A DNA stretch of 15,009 nucleotides from Dehalococcoidales bacterium. Its GTDB lineage: Bacteria > Chloroflexota > Dehalococcoidia > Dehalococcoidales > UBA2162. Where the stretch lies: NCBI GenBank assembly GCA_030648675.1, contig JAUSGV010000032.1, forward strand, positions 1 through 15,009, given 5' to 3'. Shown in pieces: positions 12,967 to 15,009 of this stretch. Each line of letters starts with the position of its first letter. Position 1 is the first letter of the stretch. The translations under genes were made by a program, and so were the position numbers. The notes beneath the pieces were generated by a model. The model did not search any database. It had not been told where the DNA came from and was given only the letters and a program-made list of their open reading frames with translations.

Positions 12967-14562
12967 GTGGGAAATCTGCAACGTCCAAATGCAAATGATG
13001 CGACCAGGACGGTCAACCGGTCAAAAAACGTCTCACCGGGCAGCGGTATTTGCAGCCGCTGTGTCGATGACTGTACCGGAAACTGCGAGGTATTCAAGGC
13101 TACTTTCAGGGGACGGGAACTTATTTATCCCGGTCCGTTCGGCCAGGTAACCGCCGGAGGCGACAAGGACTATCCTGTCGACTACTCCCACCTGAACATC
13201 CAAGGATATGCCCTGGGCGCCAGGGGGTTGCCGCAAGGGATTGAGGGAAATTCGGATACCGCTACCTTTCCCGGCGTGAGTACCGAGACCGAATACGGCT
13301 GGGACATTAAAGTCAAGATGAAGGTCCCGATCTTCACCGGTGCCCTGGGTTCCACGGAAATCGCCCGTAAACACTGGGAGCACTTTGCCATCGGTGCGGC
13401 GCTGAGCGGCATCACCCTGGTGTGCGGTGAAAACGTTTGCGGCATCGACCCCAAGCTGGAACGCGACGGTAAAGGAAAAGTGACGCTGTCACCCGACATG
13501 GACCGCCGCATCGAGGTTTACCGGCGTTATCATCAGGGCTACGGGGAAATCCTGGTGCAGATGAACGTCGAGGACACACGGCTTGGCGTCGCCGAATACG
13601 TGAGCAAAAAACACAAGCTGGATACCATTGAACTGAAATGGGGACAGGGAGCCAAGTGTATCGGCGGCGAAATCAAGGTCAACAGTCTGGAAAGGGCACT
13701 GGAGCTGCAGCGGCGCGGCTATATCGTTACCCCCGACCCGTCCAACCCGATCAATCAGGCTGCCTTCAAAGAAGGAGCTATTAAAGAATTCGAGCGGCAC
13801 AGCCGGCTCGGTTTCATCGATGAGAAAGGCTTTTACAAAGAGGTGCAGCGGCTCCGCGACCTCGGCTTCAAGCGCATTACCCTCAAGACCGGGGCGTACA
13901 GCCTGCGCGAGCTGGCGATGGCGATCAAGTGGAGCTCCAAAGCGAAAATCGACCTGCTGACAATCGACGGTTCCTCCGGCGGGACCGGCATGAGCCCGTG
14001 GCGGATGATGGAGGAATGGGGCATTCCGAGCCTTTATCTCCATGCGGCGGCGTATGATTTCAGCAAAAAATTAGCCGACCGTGGAGAGAAGGTTCCCGAT
14101 ATTGCCTTCGCCGGCGGCTTCAGCAGCGAGGACGGCGTATTTAAGGCACTGGCGCTGGGGGCACCGTTCACCAAGGCCGTTTGCATGGGCCGGGCGTTGA
14201 TGATCCCGGGGATGGTGGGCAGTAACATCAAGAAATGGTACGAGGAAGATAAACTGCCCGTTACGGTCAAACAGTTCGGCACGACTCCCGAAGAAATCTT
14301 CGTTAACTGGGAAGACGTGAAAAACATCGTCGGCGCCAAAGAAATGAAGAAGATCCCGTTCGGGGCAATCGGTATTTACAGCTATACAGAAAAAATCAGG
14401 GTCGGGCTGCAGCAGTTAATGGCAGGGTCCCGCGCTTTCAACGTGCCGGCGATCACCCGCCGCGAACTCATGTCGTTAACCGACGAGTGTGCCAAAGTTA
14501 CGGGGATACCGTATTTGATGGATGCCTACCGCGACGAGGCGATGGCGGTCCTGAACAGCTAG
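12967..14562 (+). CDS. Stand-alone FMN-binding glutamate synthase-like protein
   Basis: A 531-residue protein starting at GTG 12967, with GGAGGG (12952-12957) 9 bases upstream; an ATG at 12947 is in another frame. An N-terminal cysteine cluster C29-x2-C32-x3-C36-x3-C40 (C-S-R-C-V-D-D-C-T-G-N-C) is likely to bind an iron-sulfur centre. The rest is the FMN-binding barrel of the glutamate synthase large subunit: L-K-W-G-Q-G-A-K (about 225-232), L-T-I-D-G-S-S-G-G-T-G-M-S-P (about 332-345) and A-F-A-G-G-F-S-S-E-D-G-V-F-K-A-L-A-L-G-A (378-397). The amidotransferase domain and the C-terminal glucosamine-like domain are absent, as is the Cys triplet for the 3Fe-4S cluster that normally follows the FMN barrel; here that region reads C-M-G-R-A-L-M-I-P. 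Likely a redox enzyme related to archaeal-type GltS, with the actual substrate unproven. It is monocistronic, ended by a strong terminator. Confidence 0.88.
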   Translation: MGNLQRPNANDATRTVNRSKNVSPGSGICSRCVDDCTGNCEVFKATFRGRELIYPGPFGQVTAGGDKDYPVDYSHLNIQGYALGARGLPQGIEGNSDTATFPGVSTETEYGWDIKVKMKVPIFTGALGSTEIARKHWEHFAIGAALSGITLVCGENVCGIDPKLERDGKGKVTLSPDMDRRIEVYRRYHQGYGEILVQMNVEDTRLGVAEYVSKKHKLDTIELKWGQGAKCIGGEIKVNSLERALELQRRGYIVTPDPSNPINQAAFKEGAIKEFERHSRLGFIDEKGFYKEVQRLRDLGFKRITLKTGAYSLRELAMAIKWSSKAKIDLLTIDGSSGGTGMSPWRMMEEWGIPSLYLHAAAYDFSKKLADRGEKVPDIAFAGGFSSEDGVFKALALGAPFTKAVCMGRALMIPGMVGSNIKKWYEEDKLPVTVKQFGTTPEEIFVNWEDVKNIVGAKEMKKIPFGAIGIYSYTEKIRVGLQQLMAGSRAFNVPAITRRELMSLTDECAKVTGIPYLMDAYRDEAMAVLNS

Positions 14563-14582
14563 GTTTTTAAAAGCTGAATAAC

Positions 14583-14622
14583 AAAAGCGGGCTCTGTAAA
14601 TCAGAGCCCGCTTTTATTTTTT
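14583..14622 (+). terminator. Intrinsic terminator
   Basis: AAAAGCGGGCTCTG (14583-14596), loop TAAAT, CAGAGCCCGCTTTT (14602-14615), then ATTTTTT. A perfect 14-bp stem with a T-tract, 20 bases after the glutamate synthase-like stop. The A-rich left arm could let it work in both directions. Confidence 0.92.
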
Positions 14623-14683
14623 CACGGAGGGGGATAATTGTGTTTTGGTGAGACGGCTAATCAAGGAATAACGATTAATATAG

Positions 14684-14775
14684 ATTGCTTCGGTTCGAAA
14701 AGATTTCGAATCTCGCAATGACAGAGGAAGGAAAGTTTGCGACAGGCAGGATGCCCCGTATCGGAGTACGGGGCA
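14684..14775. repeat. Two adjacent palindromic repeats
   Basis: ATTGC (14684-14688) and GCAAT (14715-14719) flank TTCGAAA-AGA-TTTCGAA (14694-14710), a palindrome of the ATTGCTTCG...CTCGCAATGACA interspersed type. Just beyond is TGCCCCGTA-TCGGAG-TACGGGGCA (14752-14775), a perfect 9-bp inverted repeat. They lie in the spacer between two convergent genes, with no T-run on either strand. Confidence 0.5.
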
Positions 14776-14790
14776 GGTTCTGTGCCACCA

Positions 14791-15009
14791 CTAGCCGGTT
14801 ACGTCCCGCTTGCGAAACAGGTAGTAGGCTATTACCAGGAATGCCAGGGCGTATATTCCCAGAATAATGTAGGCGTGTGTCAGGCTTGGTTCGGCGTCTC
14901 CCGTTGTGCTAACGCCCATTCTGCCGAAGCCGCGAGGAAGTTGGTTGAGGGCGGTAATGGCCTGCACGTTGGCGTTCAGCAGATAGTCCGGGACTTTAGC
15001 GATCCAGCC
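14791..15009 (-). CDS. ABC-2 type transporter permease, C-terminal part
   Basis: The minus strand is open from the window edge to the stop at 14791-14793, giving 72 residues of a protein cut by the window. It ends with a final membrane span (A-Y-I-I-L-G-I-Y-A-L-A-F-L-V-I-A-Y-Y) followed by L-F-R-K-R-D-V-T-G. This Y-x-x-F-x-K-R-D ending is typical of ABC-2 family permeases. Upstream it has a periplasmic or loop segment, L-L-N-A-N-V-Q-A-I-T-A-L-N-Q-L-P. The partner ATPase would lie outside the window. The substrate cannot be told from this fragment. Confidence 0.75.
   Translation of the reverse strand, partial: GWIAKVPDYLLNANVQAITALNQLPRGFGRMGVSTTGDAEPSLTHAYIILGIYALAFLVIAYYLFRKRDVTG

Overview
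The window reads as about 15 kb of a mid-GC bacterial chromosome. Three observations fit an anaerobe or microaerophile: thiamin thiazole synthesis uses the radical-SAM enzyme ThiH, there is a stand-alone FMN-type glutamate synthase-like protein, and there is one likely selenoprotein. Short dispersed palindromic repeats and the general style of the proteins recall Chloroflexota of the Dehalococcoidia type. That placement is inference from pattern memory, not from a marker gene.

Positions 1-3480 form a worn accessory stretch. It holds a HicB-like antitoxin gene followed by a hicA toxin gene that has lost its middle, a repeat-rich non-coding block, a decayed thymidylate kinase fragment, a HEPN-domain tail, a DUF6941-like gene, two unrecognised small ORFs, a short conserved-looking tail fragment and the C-terminal remnant of a GIY-YIG gene. 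An intact GIY-YIG gene lies 2 kb further on.

Positions 3492-5677 hold a MYG1-family gene, a telomere-like G-rich heptamer array, a DUF3820 gene, a DsbA/FrnE-like oxidoreductase and the intact GIY-YIG gene on the opposite strand. The oxidoreductase is the main discovery. Its reading frame carries one in-frame TGA exactly where the first active-site cysteine of CPxC should be (read as U-P-F-C). About 10 bases after the TGA starts a two-tier hairpin whose 7-bp upper stem is capped by GGUC, the same apical loop as the E. coli fdhF SECIS. I interpret it as a selenoprotein.

Positions 5793-9786 are a thiamin operon: promoter, TPP riboswitch, intrinsic terminator, then thiS-thiG-thiH-thiE-thiF with overlapping or abutting genes. 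Together these make the thiazole phosphate (ThiS carrier, ThiF activation, ThiH dehydroglycine, ThiG ring closure) and join it to the pyrimidine (ThiE). No thiC or thiD is present here. ThiF has a Gly-to-Val change in its nucleotide-binding loop.

Positions 9787-10623 are about 840 bases without a convincing gene, with dispersed repeats. Then come tex (minus strand), a divergent glutamate synthase-like gene (plus strand) with a strong terminator, a repeat-containing spacer, and the C-terminal end of an ABC-2 type permease (minus strand) cut by the window edge.
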